Part shown: positions 21,934 to 34,347 of the stretch, piece by piece | Position numbering within the stretch: position 1 is the first letter of the stretch | How the letters are laid out: each line of letters begins with the position of its first letter | The notes under the pieces: generated by a model | Seen by the model: the letters and a program-made list of their open reading frames with translations, nothing else | The model's database searches: none | What the model was told of the DNA's origin: nothing | Source: Papaver somniferum | Taxonomy: Eukaryota > Streptophyta > Magnoliopsida > Ranunculales > Papaveraceae | Reading direction: 5' to 3' | DNA length: 64,000 nt | Assembly (NCBI RefSeq): GCF_003573695.1 | Contig: NC_039361.1 | Location: forward strand, 85,020,149-85,084,148 | Made by a program: the position numbers and the translations under genes

Positions 21934-22239
21934 TCAGGTGTTGGAAACTGCATAGAATTTCCCATGCAATTTTTCTGGTTGATATTTGTACCCAGAGTCA
22001 GGAGTATAATCGTAATGATAATACTTAGAAACAAGTGAGTCCTTTTTCTTATGACAAAGAGATGACCTTTTCTGACACATGGTTCCTCTGCTCAATTCAT
22101 ATGGATTCTTTTTATCGGATTCACATGAATCGGTGTCGAGAATAGATTGTGCATCATTAGAAAATGATTTGACATGCAAAAAACTCTTGTCAGAACAATT
22201 CAAATTCTCTATGGAATTAAGCTTTTCTAAGAATTGCAA
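21934..22239 (-). CDS. Hypothetical 101-aa ORF in SIRE element B leader region
   Basis: I do not recognise it. The frame begins MQFLEKLNSIENLNCSDKS and continues with a Ser/Lys/Tyr-rich part ending HGKFYAVSNT. It lies where gag would begin, about 360 bases from the PBS, but shows no gag core and no zinc knuckle. The upstream minus-strand sequence has several interrupted frames. It may be a gag-region remnant unlike the gag of element A. Confidence 0.25.
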   Translation of the reverse strand: MQFLEKLNSIENLNCSDKSFLHVKSFSNDAQSILDTDSCESDKKNPYELSRGTMCQKRSSLCHKKKDSLVSKYYHYDYTPDSGYKYQPEKLHGKFYAVSNT

Positions 22240-22605
22240 AACACTTTGAAATGCTCTGAACAGCTCCTTGTCAATGGAACCTTTATGGTAGTATTCCTCA
22301 AAGAGATTAAGAGTAATTCTTGTGAGAGTCCATACCCTTGAGCGTTGACCATGTTTTCTTCGAAAATTCCTTTTATTCTTTTCCTAAGATCGTTTCTTCA
22401 CATCTAGACTTTCTGATATGCTAGACGGTATAGGATTATCATGTGCACCCATAGGAATGAGGTGTGATAATCTCCGCACAATCTTCAAGGAACTATGGTG
22501 TGCGCTAAAGATGCCGCAAGCAATCCTCCCAAAAAGATTTCCCAATAGGAATAGACTTTTGAGGATCGAACAAACACAAACTTATAAGGTTTGAGGTGTT
22601 TGCCT

Positions 22606-22617
22606 GCTCTGATACCA
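22606..22617 (-). promoter_or_regulatory. Primer binding site of SIRE element B
   Basis: gctctgatacca on the plus strand gives TGGTATCAGAGC on the minus strand, complementary to the initiator tRNA-Met 3' end. It is identical to the site at 1101-1112 and sits 2 bases from the LTR. Confidence 0.9.
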
Positions 22618-22619
22618 AT

Positions 22620-25073
22620 TGAAAAAGCGGGGGTCTAACAACACCACCCAATATTTCGCTTAGAAATCTGTATGGAAAAACTCGAATATACTTTTAAGAG
22701 AATCAACAAGACTCAATCAATTAAAAGTATATCAACAAGTTTATATCTCTCTCTTGATTTTATTAACTCAAGCAGGAACTGCGAGTTCTAATCAAATGCA
22801 AGGAATAACTTGGATGGTACCAAAAACCAATATCGAAGGATCAATCAATGATAATCAACAACCAAAGATTGGATTACTCTAATTGATGATCTAACACACA
22901 ATTTGTATTGTTTCAATTATAAAGATAAAAAAATATAATGCGGAAATTGAAATAACACGGACACCAGAAATTTTGTTAACGAGGAAACCTCAAATGCAGA
23001 AAAACCCCGGGACCTAGTCCAGATTGAACACACTTTGTATTAAGCCGCTACATATACTAGCCTACTCCAAGCTAACTTCGGACTGGACTATAGTTGAACC
23101 CCAATCAGTCTCTCACCGATCCAAGGTAAAGTTGTACTTCCTACGCCTCTGATCCAAGCAGGATACTGCGTACTTGATTCCCTTAGCTGATCTCACACAC
23201 AACTAAGAGTTGCTACGACCCAAAATCGCAGGCTTTGACAATAAACAAATCTATCTCACACAGACAAGTCTATCAAAGGATCAATCTGTCTTCCACAGAT
23301 AAACCCTAAAGGTTATGTTCCGTCTTTTGATAATAATCAAGGTGAACAGGAACCAATTGATAATCTGGTCTTATATTCCCGAAGAACAGCCTAGAGTTAT
23401 CAATCATCTCACAATAATCTTAATCCTATGGTAGTGAAACAAGATGTTGCGGAATCACAAACAATGAGACGAAGATGTTTTTGATTACTTTTTATATCTT
23501 GCCTATCGAAATATCAATCTCAAGCAAATTAATCTGATTGTACTCGTACGATAGAAGATGCAAGATCAGATCACACAACTACGATAAAAGTAGTATCGGT
23601 CTGGCTTCACAATCCCAATGAAGTCTTTAAGTCATTAACCTGGTTTTAGAAGAAGAAAACCAAAGGTTAAAGGAGAACCAACTCTAGCACGCAAACTAGT
23701 ATCACACGTAAGGTGTGGGGATTAGTTTTGCACAATACTAGATGTCTCCTTTATATAGTCTTTCAAATCAGGGTTTGCAATTAAGTTACCTTGGTAACAA
23801 AGCAATCGATATCCACCGTTAGATGAAAACCTGATTTAGATTCAAGCTAATATTTCTCAACCGTTAGATCGAAAACTTAGCTTGTTACACACACTTGACA
23901 ATGCATGTTTCTAGGTTTGTTAACCGTACCCAAACGTTTCCACTTGTTGGTTCAACAATAGTTAACTAAAAGGTTAGCCATGTGAGCATTTCATATCAAC
24001 CATGTTTTTCTTCACCATAACTAGTTCAAATGACTTCAAATGAACTAGCTAGAGAGTTGTTCAATTGCAAGGAAATCTTATGTACTGCACAAGACACAAT
24101 TGAAGTAAAGATGATTTGATTCACTTGAATCGGTTCATGAACTTTTATATCCACGGTTTGCAAACTGCATTCCTTAGTCTTTTTAAGTTGAAGTTCAGAA
24201 TTCATCTTCAGATATATAACCTTCTCAAGTTCGCAGACTAGGTTCGCCGACTTAAGTTACCGGGCAGAGTTTAAAAACTCCAGCAGAAATTCTCGGGTAT
24301 GAGAACTTCGCCGGTTCACGGACTGGGTTCACGGACTGAGTTCTCGGACTTAGATTCACGCAAGTAGTTTGTAACTCCAACAGAAATTCTCGGGTTTGAG
24401 AACTTTGGCGGTTCGCGAACTTGGCTCACGCCATTATTTCTGTTCTCTTGATCAACAAAGTTCGCAAAATTTTGGTCAAGGAATAGGACTTACACATAAA
24501 TGTTTTTCCACAACAATGCTTATGTCCACCATTGGTTATATAATCTAAACTCTCATTTCAATCATATAAACATTCTTTGAGGACGTTATATAGTTGTTAC
24601 ACCATTTCTTGTCAAAGCAATTTTCAAGATGATTGAAACATATCATGACTTTCATCACTACGTAAAGATAAACTTGACCGAAGCAAAAAGCTTACCAACA
24701 GATATTTCGAGATATAGATAGGCGAGGTATACTCGGCTCGAAATACCGAGTGTGTATAATCCAAGTATATATATATAGCATACGACTTCTTGTCTCAAAA
24801 GAGTAGGAGACAGAGTAGATAGACTTTTGAGTGATAGATAAGTTCAAGTCTTCACATATCTTTTTGTCGAGAATTTCCACCGGTTCCTTGAGTAGTTCTT
24901 TTACTTGTATGATGAATCGCCATGAAGTCCTTGAGCTCAACTACACTTTCTATCTTAATCCTAGACTTAGCTATAATAGACTAGAAATCAAGACTCATAG
25001 TTTTGATCACTAACATTGACAAACATTCTTGAGATAGCAACGCATGCTAGTTCGACCGAGCAATGCTCTAACA
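22620..25073 (-). mobile_element. SIRE element B, 5' LTR
   Basis: This 2454 bp LTR begins tgaaaaagcgggggtc and ends ...gctctaaca on the plus strand. It is adjacent to the PBS on the left and to the T2 LTR on the right. It contains the TTCGCGGACT-type repeat block at about 24225-24425 and TATA-like tracts near 24755-24775. Confidence 0.9.
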
Positions 25074-25078
25074 GGAAT

Positions 25079-27217
25079 GATTGAGTGATGGAGAAGTGGG
25101 GTAATGTGTAAATGTGAGAAACCACGTTCCCACTATGAAGAAAACGGGTTAGTTTACACCCACTACTTCTTGCCGCCACTAACTGCCCTGCTTTCTGACA
25201 TTTTCTTATAATGGACGCGTTGCACGCCACACGTTGTAAACCGCCAGACCAATACCCTGATGAGCATCCCCCAGTTTGTGAAATGTTTGATGTCTCGAGT
25301 GTTTTCGTGGAAAACGTGTAGCAGAGTGTTATGTGTGGAAAGTCAAAGTCAGGATACTTTCCACAGGAGAATAAAATGTGATGCCATTAGGCTTGTTTTG
25401 GATGGTCGCCTAATACTTTCCACAGGCCTGTCAATTCTGTGGCGAATTTGGACGGCTGAGATTGTGACTCATGAGATAGGGTGGCCATTGATTATGGCCA
25501 CATTATGTTGGCACTTGATAATAGCACAGTGGCGTCATTGGCACATGCCAATGGCATAGTGGCATATTTAGCGCATGCCAGTGGCACAATGACATGGTTG
25601 GAATAGTTAGCGCATGCCAGCGGAACGGTGGTGCAAGTAGCGTCTGGCATAGCCATGGCCGTTAGATTTTGGCACATTGGTGTTAGACCCAAATATGGAT
25701 TGGCAACATTAATTCCAGTTTCCACATCAATCCCAATGCTCTAGGTAGAATTACTTGGCTTGTTTGGTGCAACAATTTTACCTAAATTAGGGTTTGGGAT
25801 GCTGAAACCCTAATTAGTGCGTGTGGCATGTGGCCGCGGCACTTTTTTGTGCAAACGGTGCCATAGACACACCAAAGGAACTATATCAAGGCCATAATGC
25901 GAGAACTTCCATAAGAGCAAGGGTTGCTACGAGTGGCAATGGTATGGTGCCATTCCTAGGGTTTCCTAGGTCCCGCATGGCTCGTGGCATGTTGTGGGGA
26001 CCGAAGTGGCGTAATTTAGGCCACGACTGGAATTTAGGATTTCGACTAACGCCACTAAAGCAAGGTCGTGTTTCTGATTAGGATACCCTAATTGAAGTTC
26101 GTTGGCCACGAACAGAAGGTGGGTTAGCACGTAAGCGGGCTATTTATGGCACGTTCGGCATGCTGATGCCGCAAAGTGGCACGTTCGGCATGTTTGGCAT
26201 GCACGTTTAGTACATTGACGCGGCATGGCATGTTTGGCATGCCATTAGCATGCGGAGCGGGATGGCACGTTTGGCATGCCGTTGGCATGTTGGCGCGGTT
26301 CTTAGAAAGCCAATTTGGCGTTGTGACCATATAGCGCAATGTTGCCTCTTTTAATATTGTGGCAGGTTTAGAGCGACATGATTGGTTGATAAAAAGAGAG
26401 GTCGGCCAAGCATGGGCATGGCCACACTTCCAGTGCGCGTAGAGGATTTAAAGTGACCTGATTGGTCGACGGGAAATAGGGGTCGGGCCGGCAACATGGG
26501 GTGTGGCCACTTCCAAGTGGCGTCGGCTGGCCTATGGCATGGCCACACCCCCCTTTGTTGCTGCTCCTATTCCGCGGCTCCTTTTATTCCTTGTTTTCTG
26601 ATTTTGGGTAGGATTTGCACCTACTAATCCATGGAAGATTAATTGCCTAGTTCGTCTAAGCTTAATTTCGACCGACAGGGTCTAATATACTGCGCAGGGC
26701 GCAAAACCCTAATTTTTGCAAATTAGTCAGGGTAATATCTAAATCTTGTGAATTATCACAAAATTGATTGAATTCCATGTGCTGACACAGAGTTCTTTAA
26801 GTTTATTTCCAAAGAGCAGTATGCTTTCTGATTGAGTACTTTTATGCAAGGACCTTAACCTTGATACTTGGAAATTCGTGCTAATCTGCTGCGAGTGAAC
26901 ACACATTTTCATGCCATATCAATATTAAGGGTTCATCTAGGGAACATAACATAGGAAAAATACTCGACAGGCTCCGGCATTAGTGAGTAATGCAGATAGG
27001 AGCTTATATACTCATTAGGATTTATACTAGTGAACAATTCATCTAGGATCTTGACTTTCAATATAATATTAAAAGAGACATAGGCGCTCATCAGATTTTG
27101 ATATATTATCCGAATTCCCTGCGGAACATACACATATCAATGTCTACTACATCTGATGCCAGGTCAGGTAGATAGACTTTTACAGTTTTCTCCCTATACT
27201 AAAAACTACCATCAATA
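25079..27217 (-). mobile_element. T2 second LTR, 5' portion
   Basis: This continues the LTR interrupted at 16465 and ends at accatcaata, next to the PPT-like site. It matches 31690-33602 of the intact copy, with an extra ~150 bp around 25680-25850. It holds low-copy words related to the T1 satellites (ggcatgcc, ggcacatg) at 25500-25640 and 26140-26300. No gene is seen. Confidence 0.85.
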
Positions 27218-27240
27218 TTAAGTCCCTTGCTTAGCACGTA
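27218..27240 (-). promoter_or_regulatory. PPT-like site of T2
   Basis: The minus strand reads GCTAAGCAAGGGACTTAA directly before the LTR start. The same sequence, aagcaagggacttaa, precedes the T1 3' LTR at 44736-44750, so it is conserved at the position of plus-strand priming. Confidence 0.7.
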
Positions 27241-29139
27241 ACAATGACATTGTTGCGGGGTAAGCATTAGATGGTGACAGACGAAATTAAAATTGAAAAT
27301 ACGAAGCAGGTAGATATTACCAGGAAAATTCCAATCGGCCTTCAGCAACGAGACCGCGCGGCCAATTATCTTCGTAGCAGCGTGTTGCTAGGTATTCGTA
27401 GTAGCGTGTTGCTAGCTCGTATACGAGTATGAGTGTTATGGGCCCAGCCATCCATTCTTGTCCATGGAGCAAGAAAGAGTCCCTTTTCTGCTCGATCCTC
27501 TTCTGTTTTCGTTGCTCTATGGCTCCGTGCTTTCATCTGCAGCAGCCGGCTGCTCTTCGTCGCTGTCAGCAGCTCCATCACGAGTGTGCCAATCGTCAGC
27601 GGCAAGGTAAGTACATCATGTTCTTTCTTATTCTTTACGCAAGTATGAACTTTAGTTGTACGCATAACTTTCATGGTTTTGAAATTTCATCAAATCCTGA
27701 GCGAACTCCATCGATCCTCTCCGGGATGTGTGATAAGGTTATGTCTCCAGAGAAATGAGTATCTGGCCTTTCTAGTGGATTTAAAAAAATTTCGAACTCC
27801 ATTGAGCTCAATTGTAAGAGGCATTAACTTTAAGTTGCTTGGAGTCTGGACTGCTGATCATCATGCAGGTCCCGCAGCTGACGTCGTGTTTGGTTTTGTT
27901 CAAAGGTGATACAGCCATCAGTATATCTGGATCTTCCTTTGGTGTCTTTGATGCGTGTACGGCTTCATATTGAGAAATTCATGTGGCAATCTCTTGGATC
28001 CGTCATTTGTTGATCAATTTGGGAGTCGCACTTGACAGACCTGTATTACATCCAAACATCTAGCCGTCCATGCACCCTTCCCATAGGTTATTGAAAATCT
28101 AGAAACACCCAATCTGACTTTGTCGGCCGATGTGGCAGACATGGGGCGGTTGGTTTGTGTGGCTTGCTGAGGCGTTGAAGCGGCTCCGACTTCTGGAGAG
28201 GACGTTGAAGCGGCTTCTGAAGAGAATATTGAAGCATCTTCTGGAGAGAAAATTGAAGCGACTTCTAGAGATAACTCTAGTGAGGGCACCATTAACCCTT
28301 GTTTTCGAAATACGAGTTCTTCCCTTTCTTGATAATCCACGTTACAGACTACATGCTTCTTGAATATTTGTGGCGTGCCAGCTAGGTATGTAGAAGCATG
28401 GACGCATTTCCACGGAATAAGAAATCTAAAACCTATGCTTGTTAGGTGAGGAGGTTTCATCTCCAATTAGTGGCGCGTAATTCGACGCGTCGTTTCTGAA
28501 GAGGTAGTTGCAAACCATAAGTGTTGACTTAAAATTCATTGCTTCTTTGTTCCCTGAAGAGGATTCCCAAAATCCGGAATACTGCAAACAACAAAACTTC
28601 TTCTAAGAATCTCGTCAATCGAAGGTTGAAGCAGGCTGCTCTTCAGATAAGAAAGATGCTTGCCCCAAAAATAATGTGCCGCTGCTTGATGATCTTGTGT
28701 TTTCTTTTCCTTTATATATTCCCCTCTTCATTATTTTTGAGACATCTCTTACATGGCTTGATTTTTTCTGGTTTCTAATTAATAGGTAATGATTTTTGTG
28801 AGGGTTTGGGTTTACTCGATACTGTTCCTTGAGATGATTCAGGAGCAAAAAGATTTCAAAAAGGGAAATGATACTTGATTAATTGACAAATCGAAACCCT
28901 AATTATGAATGCAAGCAGTGCAATCATTTTGGAGGAATTACAAATATTGCATGAAAAGGGAAATTGCTAAAGGAAACACTAATGAGAACGCTGGAGGAAA
29001 AGAGGAGTACGACAGATTAGGTATTGAAAGACATGAGCCATCGTGAGTGCATTACCATGCCTTCTATTTTGTCATCATTGATGAGCTTGCAGTAACCTCC
29101 TAAGATAACTTCTGCCACTAGGTACGTCTCATATTTTCC
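27241..29139 (-). other. T2 region between protease and PPT, without polymerase
   Basis: No RT, RNase H or integrase motif can be found in any frame. A 150-codon frame at 28466-28014 includes an imperfect repeat (LEVASIFSPEDASIF, SSEAASTSSPEV), encoded by ~30-33 bp units of the type gaagccgcttcaa at about 28160-28275. The same nucleotide motif occurs in T1 at 42410-42530, so the segment is ancestral to the family. Function unknown. Confidence 0.55.
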
Positions 29140-29885
29140 TTATGCGGAACCGGGTGGGGGTTGAGCAGTAATCCTTACAACTATATCTCCAACTTGGAAT
29201 GGCTTTGGGCGCTGCTCAATAACTTGGCTCTTTAACTCATCATCCTTGACTGAGACAGCTTCTAAACATTTGATAAAATATTTGAAAGGACCAGCATCCC
29301 ATTCATACCTCCTAGCGACAGCTGGGTTGATAACTGGCTCGAGTCCCCAGGCTTTGACGAAGGGAGGAGCGAATGGTTGCAAAAAGGGTTGTTCAATGAA
29401 ACTTACTTGTGTTCGGGATCTGCGAACATATGTCGTCTGGCTCTCTTCAGGCAATTGGGTCATATTGGAAAGTTGTTGATGCGGCAGCAAATAATCGTCA
29501 GGGTTGAATGACTTGTTGTAAATCCTTTTAGGTATAAACACTGGCAAAGGACATAATCCGAGTTTTTCTTTGTTGCTATACACCCATGAGCGCCCCATAA
29601 CCATATCATAATTTTGGCATTCTTTAACAATATGAAATTTGGCGTGCGTTAGAGCATCTCCCACCTTGATTTCGAGATTAATGTACCCGTAAGCATTTTT
29701 TTATTCTTCTTCTGGGTTTTTGATCACAGTTGGGCAGTGCACAGCTTCCTGCTTTGAAATTCCTGTGGTTCTCAGAGTCTTGACGGTAGCAATGTTGAAG
29801 TCAGAGGGCGCGTCAATCGCCGTGTTGTCGAACTCGATGTCCCTCAGGTGGGCGGTGGTCAGCAGTCCCCAGTTGAATTTACTGG
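29140..29885 (-). pseudogene. T2 retropepsin-like protease region
   Basis: Reading from about 29885, the frame gives NWGLLTTAHLRDIEFDN, then AIDAPSDFNIATVKTLR, where the retropepsin motif D-[ST]-G is changed to D-A-P. After a TAA at 29701-29703 the frame continues from 29664 with MGDALTHAKFHIVKECQNYD and MVMGRSWVYSNKEKLGLCPL. The C-terminal part includes WGLEPVINPAVARR and a QVGDIVV segment, and ends at a stop at 29140. Homology with the plus-strand fragment 54949-55380 (ALIDAGTDLDVVTIQTLKA) supports the call. It is inactive. Confidence 0.65.
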
Positions 29886-30097
29886 CGGCACCTTCTAGAA
29901 GAGGTTGGGATTTGGGAGCGGCTTCCCAGACTCAAAACAGCCGCTTGCCTGACAAAACACGATTGAGGGATGCAAATATTTCTTGACGTTTCTCCTTGGA
30001 TAAATACAAAATCTCACATAAATGCTCCATCATAGACTGTACGATTTTGTGTACGGAGTCCTCAGAAATCATGCAACTCCTGATGGGAAGAGGGTCA

Positions 30098-31169
30098 CTA
30101 TGAACTCCTTCGGTGCCTAATTAAAGTTCTTCTGCATTTACCTTCTCCTTGAAAATGTGTTTCAATTTGTTCATTCATTGGTTGGATGATTGACGAACCT
30201 TTGGTAACGACAATACTTGGGATTTTCCATTTGTTCCTCAGTTGGTAGGCGCCTAACAGGAGACAGTTTAATGGCATCGTCTTGAATCCATACTTACAGA
30301 AGTTCAATTACTTCCTCGATCGGGAACGGGAAGTTTGGAGCAGCATCTCTAGTTTCTTGTTGTTGCGCATGAATCTTAGCCGCGACCTTCCGGGGTGAAG
30401 CCGTCTGATGCGCTGGTGCCACACGTTTGGGTTGTTGTTCCACTTCTGGAGCTTTTCTCTTTATTCCTTCATTAGCGATTGACTGGAGGTTGGATATATT
30501 ATTGGAAGGACGCCTACTTTCCTGAATGTCTTTACGAGCTTCTTCATTCTGGAATGGTTCGGATCGACTGAGTAAAGCGGCAGCAGATCTCTTAACAGCT
30601 TCTGATGCAATATGGGAATTGATATTTTCCAAGAAGGATGCACATAACAAAATCACTTTTTCATTGCGAGGACTCTGATGAGAATGTGATAAATCCCACG
30701 AGTCTTCTTCCTGATCTTGAGGAAACATCTCTTGATCTTCATGAGCAGATAAGTTAGGTTGGTGGATACCTTTCCATTCAGCGTGACCATAGGCTTCATC
30801 CTCCTCACTAGGAGTAGGAATATGAATTTTGGAAGAAAGACTACTACCATCAGCATTGATCCAAAATGAATTGTTGATGGCGTTTCCTCCAGAATGGACA
30901 CGTGTTGGTTCCTATAATAGTTGATCCGTGAGCGCTTTCAAAAGTGTAAATACTCCGTCCTGCGTCTTGACAATAGTAGCTTGATTCCCGAAAATATCAT
31001 TCAGGATTTTCGTCAAATCGTGAATAGTTGTTAAATATCGAGACTCCATAGCCTCGACAAGGGTTTTGAATGAACGAACAGATTCAGGGATAACATATGA
31101 AGTATTTTTAGTGCTAGGAGAAGTGAAATTGGGATTGAGGGTTTTTGAACCATTCACAAGATCAACCAT
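30098..31169 (-). pseudogene. T2 gag-like protein, frameshifted
   Basis: The frame starts MVDLVNGSKTLNPNFTS at 31169, soon after the PBS, and continues with FKTLVEAMESRYLTTIHDL, a coiled-coil-like part. A stop at 30912 and frame changes lead to 30901-30653 and 30728-30294, with YASFLENI-like and EEVIELL segments shared with T3. No classical retrotransposon gag core (PF03732) is visible. The better-preserved homologue is at 48761-49833. Confidence 0.65.
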
Positions 31170-31235
31170 CTTGAGAAATTTAGAAAATTGAAAATGGAAT
31201 AGGGAAAACGATTTTTTGCAACCGAGAGATTAATC

Positions 31236-31254
31236 TCCCACTGTGGTCGCCTAT
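31236..31254 (-). promoter_or_regulatory. T2 primer binding site
   Basis: The minus strand after the LTR reads ataGGCGACCACAGTGGGAG. The GGCGACCACAGTGG word follows the T1 LTR too (38718). It fits a tRNA-Arg-type primer as reported for Tat/Ogre elements; that tRNA assignment is from memory of the family and unverified. Confidence 0.6.
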
Positions 31255-33602
31255 TATTTATGGGTAACAACTGTTTCTTCTGGTTTTGGTAAATTTGGGT
31301 ATGTGGATGAGAAACGAATCTAAACCTAAAACAAATGCACTGCACGGGAGTACTTAAGATTCGAGAGATCAATCTGTACAATCCTGGCCTAAACCAAGAA
31401 ATGGTCGTTCCAGTCTTGCTTCGGTCACAAAGTGAAGGAGAAGGGTTGGTCTTGGGGAGGGAAGCGAAGAAGGTGTTGAGATCAGAATGGTTAATTCTGA
31501 AGGTGTAGTTATTTTATGACTTGTATCAGAATTTGGGAACTGGATTGCGGAATGTAAGCTATCAGTTTTTTGGTGTTTTATGGATATTGTGTTGTTGTTA
31601 ACCAAACTATTTCCGTTTGGTCGAAATAGGTAAAACCTATTTATACAAGTCATATTGAGTGCACTCTGATCTCGTAGAAAGTGGGAATAATTGAGTGATG
31701 GATAAGTGGGGTAATGTGTAAATTCCAGAAACCACGTTCCTACTATGAAGGAAACGGGTTAGTTTACACCCACTACTTCTTGTCGCCACTAACTGCCATG
31801 CTTTCTTACACTTTCTTATAATGGACGTATTGCACGCCGCATGTTGTAAACCTCCAGACCAATACCCTGATGAGAATCCCCCAGTTTGTGACATGTTTGA
31901 TGTCTCGAGTGTTTTCATGGAAAAGTGTAGTAGAGTGTTACGTGTGGCAAGTCAAAGTCAGGAGACTTGGCACAGGAGAATAGAATGTGACGCTATTAGG
32001 CTTGTCTTGGCTGGTCACCTAACACTTTCCACGGGCCTGTCAATTCTGTGGCGAATTTGGACGGATGAGATTGTGACTCATGAGAGAGGGTGGCCATTGA
32101 TTATGGCCACATTCTGTTGGCGCTTGATAATAGCACAGTGGCGCCATTGGCACATGGCATATTTAGCGCATGCCAGTGGCACAATGACATGGTTGGCATA
32201 GTTAGCGCATGCCAGCGGCTCGGTGGTGCAAGTATCGTCTCGCGTATCCATGGCCGCTAGATTCGAGAACGACCATAAGATCAAGGTTTTCTACGAGTGG
32301 CCATGGTATGGCGACGTTCCTAGGGTTTCCTAGGTCCCGCATGGCTCATGGCATGTTGTGGGGCCCAAAGTGGCGTAATTTAGGCCACGACTGGAAATTA
32401 GGGTTTCGACTAACGCCACTAAAGAAAGATCGTGTTTTTGATTAGGATACCCTAATTGAAGTCCGTTGGACACGAACAGAAGGTGGGTTAGCACGTAGGC
32501 GCGCTATTTATGGCACGTTGGCACGTTCGGCATGTTGTTGCCGCAAAGTGGCACGTTTGGCGTGTTTGGAATGCACGTTTAGTACATTGATGCGGCATGG
32601 CATGTTTGGCATGCCATTAGCATGCGGAGCGGGATCGCACGTTTGGCATGTACTTTTGGCATGCCATTGGCATGTTGGGGCGGTTTTTGGAAATCTAATT
32701 TGGCGTTGTGACCATCTAGCGTAATTTTGCCTCTTTTAATACTGTGGCAGGTTTAGAGCGACCTGATTGGTCGATAAAAAGAGGGCCCGTCCAAGCATGG
32801 GCGTGGCCACACTTCCAGTGCGCGTAGCGGATTTAAAGCGACCTGATTGGTCGACGGGAAACAGGGGCGGGTCGGGCAACATGGGGTGTGGCCACTTGCA
32901 AGTGGCACCGGCTGGCGTATGGCATCGCCACACCTATCTCTGTTGATGATACTATTCTACGGCTCCTTTTATTCCTTGTTTTCTGATTTTGGGTAGGATT
33001 TTCCACCTACTAATCCATGGAGGATTAATTTCCTAGTTCGCCTAAGCTTAATTTCGACCTGCGGGGTCTAATATATTGCGCAGGGCGCAAAACCCTAATT
33101 TTTGCAAATTAGTCAGGGTAATATCTAAATCTTGTGAATTATCACAAAATTGATTGAATTCCATGTGCTGACACAGAGTTTTTAAGTTTATTGCCAGAGA
33201 GCAGTATGCTTTCCGATTGAGTACTTTTATGCAAGGACCTTAACCTTGATACTTGGAAATTCGTGCTACTCTGCTGCGAGTGAACACAAATTTTCATGCC
33301 ACATCAATATTAAGGGTTCAACTAGGGAACATAGCATAGGAAAAATACTCGATAGGCTCCGACATTAATGAGTAATGCAGCTAGGAGCTTATATACTCAT
33401 TAAGCTCTATACTAGTGAAAAATTCATCTAGGAGCTTGAGTTTCAATATAATATGAAGAGAGACATAGGCACTCATCAGATTTTGATATATTCTCCAAAT
33501 TTCCTGCGAAATATAGACATATCAATGTCTACTACATCTGACGCAGAATCAGGTAGATAGACTTTTACAGTTTTCGCCCTATACTAAAAACCACCATCAA
33601 CA
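31255..33602 (-). mobile_element. T2 first (5') LTR
   Basis: This 2348 bp LTR reads on the minus strand from TGTTGATGGTGG at 33602 to the degenerate end ...CCATAAATA at 31255. It has a TATA box (31638-31645), a conserved inverted repeat beside it, and low-copy ggcatgcc words (32510-32680). The right flank starts ctagt. ORFs inside (31653-31369, 31821-32201 and others) are not recognised genes. Confidence 0.85.
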
Positions 33603-34347
33603 CTAGTTTAAACAAGAATGGAAAGGCACAAAAAAATGAAAGCAATTCCTATAGCTTGTGTATTCAAGAATTATACAAGTAACCTGCAAAAATGCACCTA
33701 AACATATATATGGCTTGTATATCTACCAGCTACATAACAACAATCATAGGACTTCACATCCAAAAAACAATCAACACAAGGAGTTACACATGCATATGAC
33801 TAGTGTAACTAAAAATTACACATGCGTTTGACTTGCACATGCGTATGGCATGTGAATTCATGCATAAAACGTTAAAATGATCCAATAAGACACATTTCTG
33901 TAGGGAGATACACAAACTATCCATGCAATTCAGAAAACGCCACCACTATATATTACGTATCCCAGCAAGTGACATAAGGAATGTTAGTATTCAATAGTTA
34001 AATAGTTACACCTAGTACCACTGTCGCCGCCCACCATCATCCAGCAGTTAATCTTAATATACCCAACAAACCGTTTTCATTACTTACATATAGGCAGACA
34101 CATGGGTATATGGATTTGCTCGCAATGGCATTAGTTATCACCCTGATCAACATTTATCAGCGTTAACAAAAATTTGATCATTTATGTTGTTTCAGGAAGG
34201 GTCGTTCTAAATTCTCGATCACTAACTGAAACCTGGTCATTCAAATTAGCTTTAGCTGACAAGCAACTTTACATCTACATAGTTGGAACCAAAAAATCTG
34301 ATTAGCATATTATGGGACAAAGTAAGATTAAGAATGTGTAAGATACT
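33603..34347. other. Locus X between T2 and the exon-like block
   Basis: This is non-coding A/T-rich DNA. At 33780-33860 it has TTACACAT-type hairpin units (ttacacatgcatatgactagtgtaact). No gene is seen. Confidence 0.4.

Larger units (their letters stand above)
16466..25073 (-). mobile_element. SIRE-type copia element B, internally deleted, two LTRs
   Basis: The element is 8.6 kb: an LTR at 22620-25073 (5' on the minus strand), PBS, 3734 bp internal, PPT, and an LTR at 16466-18885. The flanks ggagt (16461-16465) and ggaat (25074-25078) differ at one base and fit a mutated 5 bp target duplication; the homologous T2 LTR reads ggaat at this site. The internal region has an unknown 5' ORF, a decayed envelope-position ORF and several PPT copies, but no gag core, protease, integrase or RT. 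It is non-autonomous. Confidence 0.9.
16004..33602 (-). mobile_element. T2: Tat-like gypsy-related non-autonomous LTR element, host of SIRE element B
   Basis: On the minus strand the order is LTR (33602-31255), PBS, gag (31169-30098), protease region (29885-29140), a region without RT or integrase, a PPT-like site, and a second LTR (27217-16033) that is split by SIRE element B. At the left end 29 extra bases of PBS and leader follow the LTR (16004-16032) before the flank. The polymerase is absent rather than just mutated: only about 1.9 kb separates protease and PPT. Assignment to the Tat/Ogre/Retand side of Ty3/gypsy rests on the gag C-terminus, the protease and the PBS; it is probable, not certain. 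Confidence 0.75.

Noticed and set aside
27366..27909. Overlapping short ORFs on both strands in the T2 3' region
   Set aside because: They conflict with each other, show no motif, and lie in a region whose T1 counterpart does not keep the frames.
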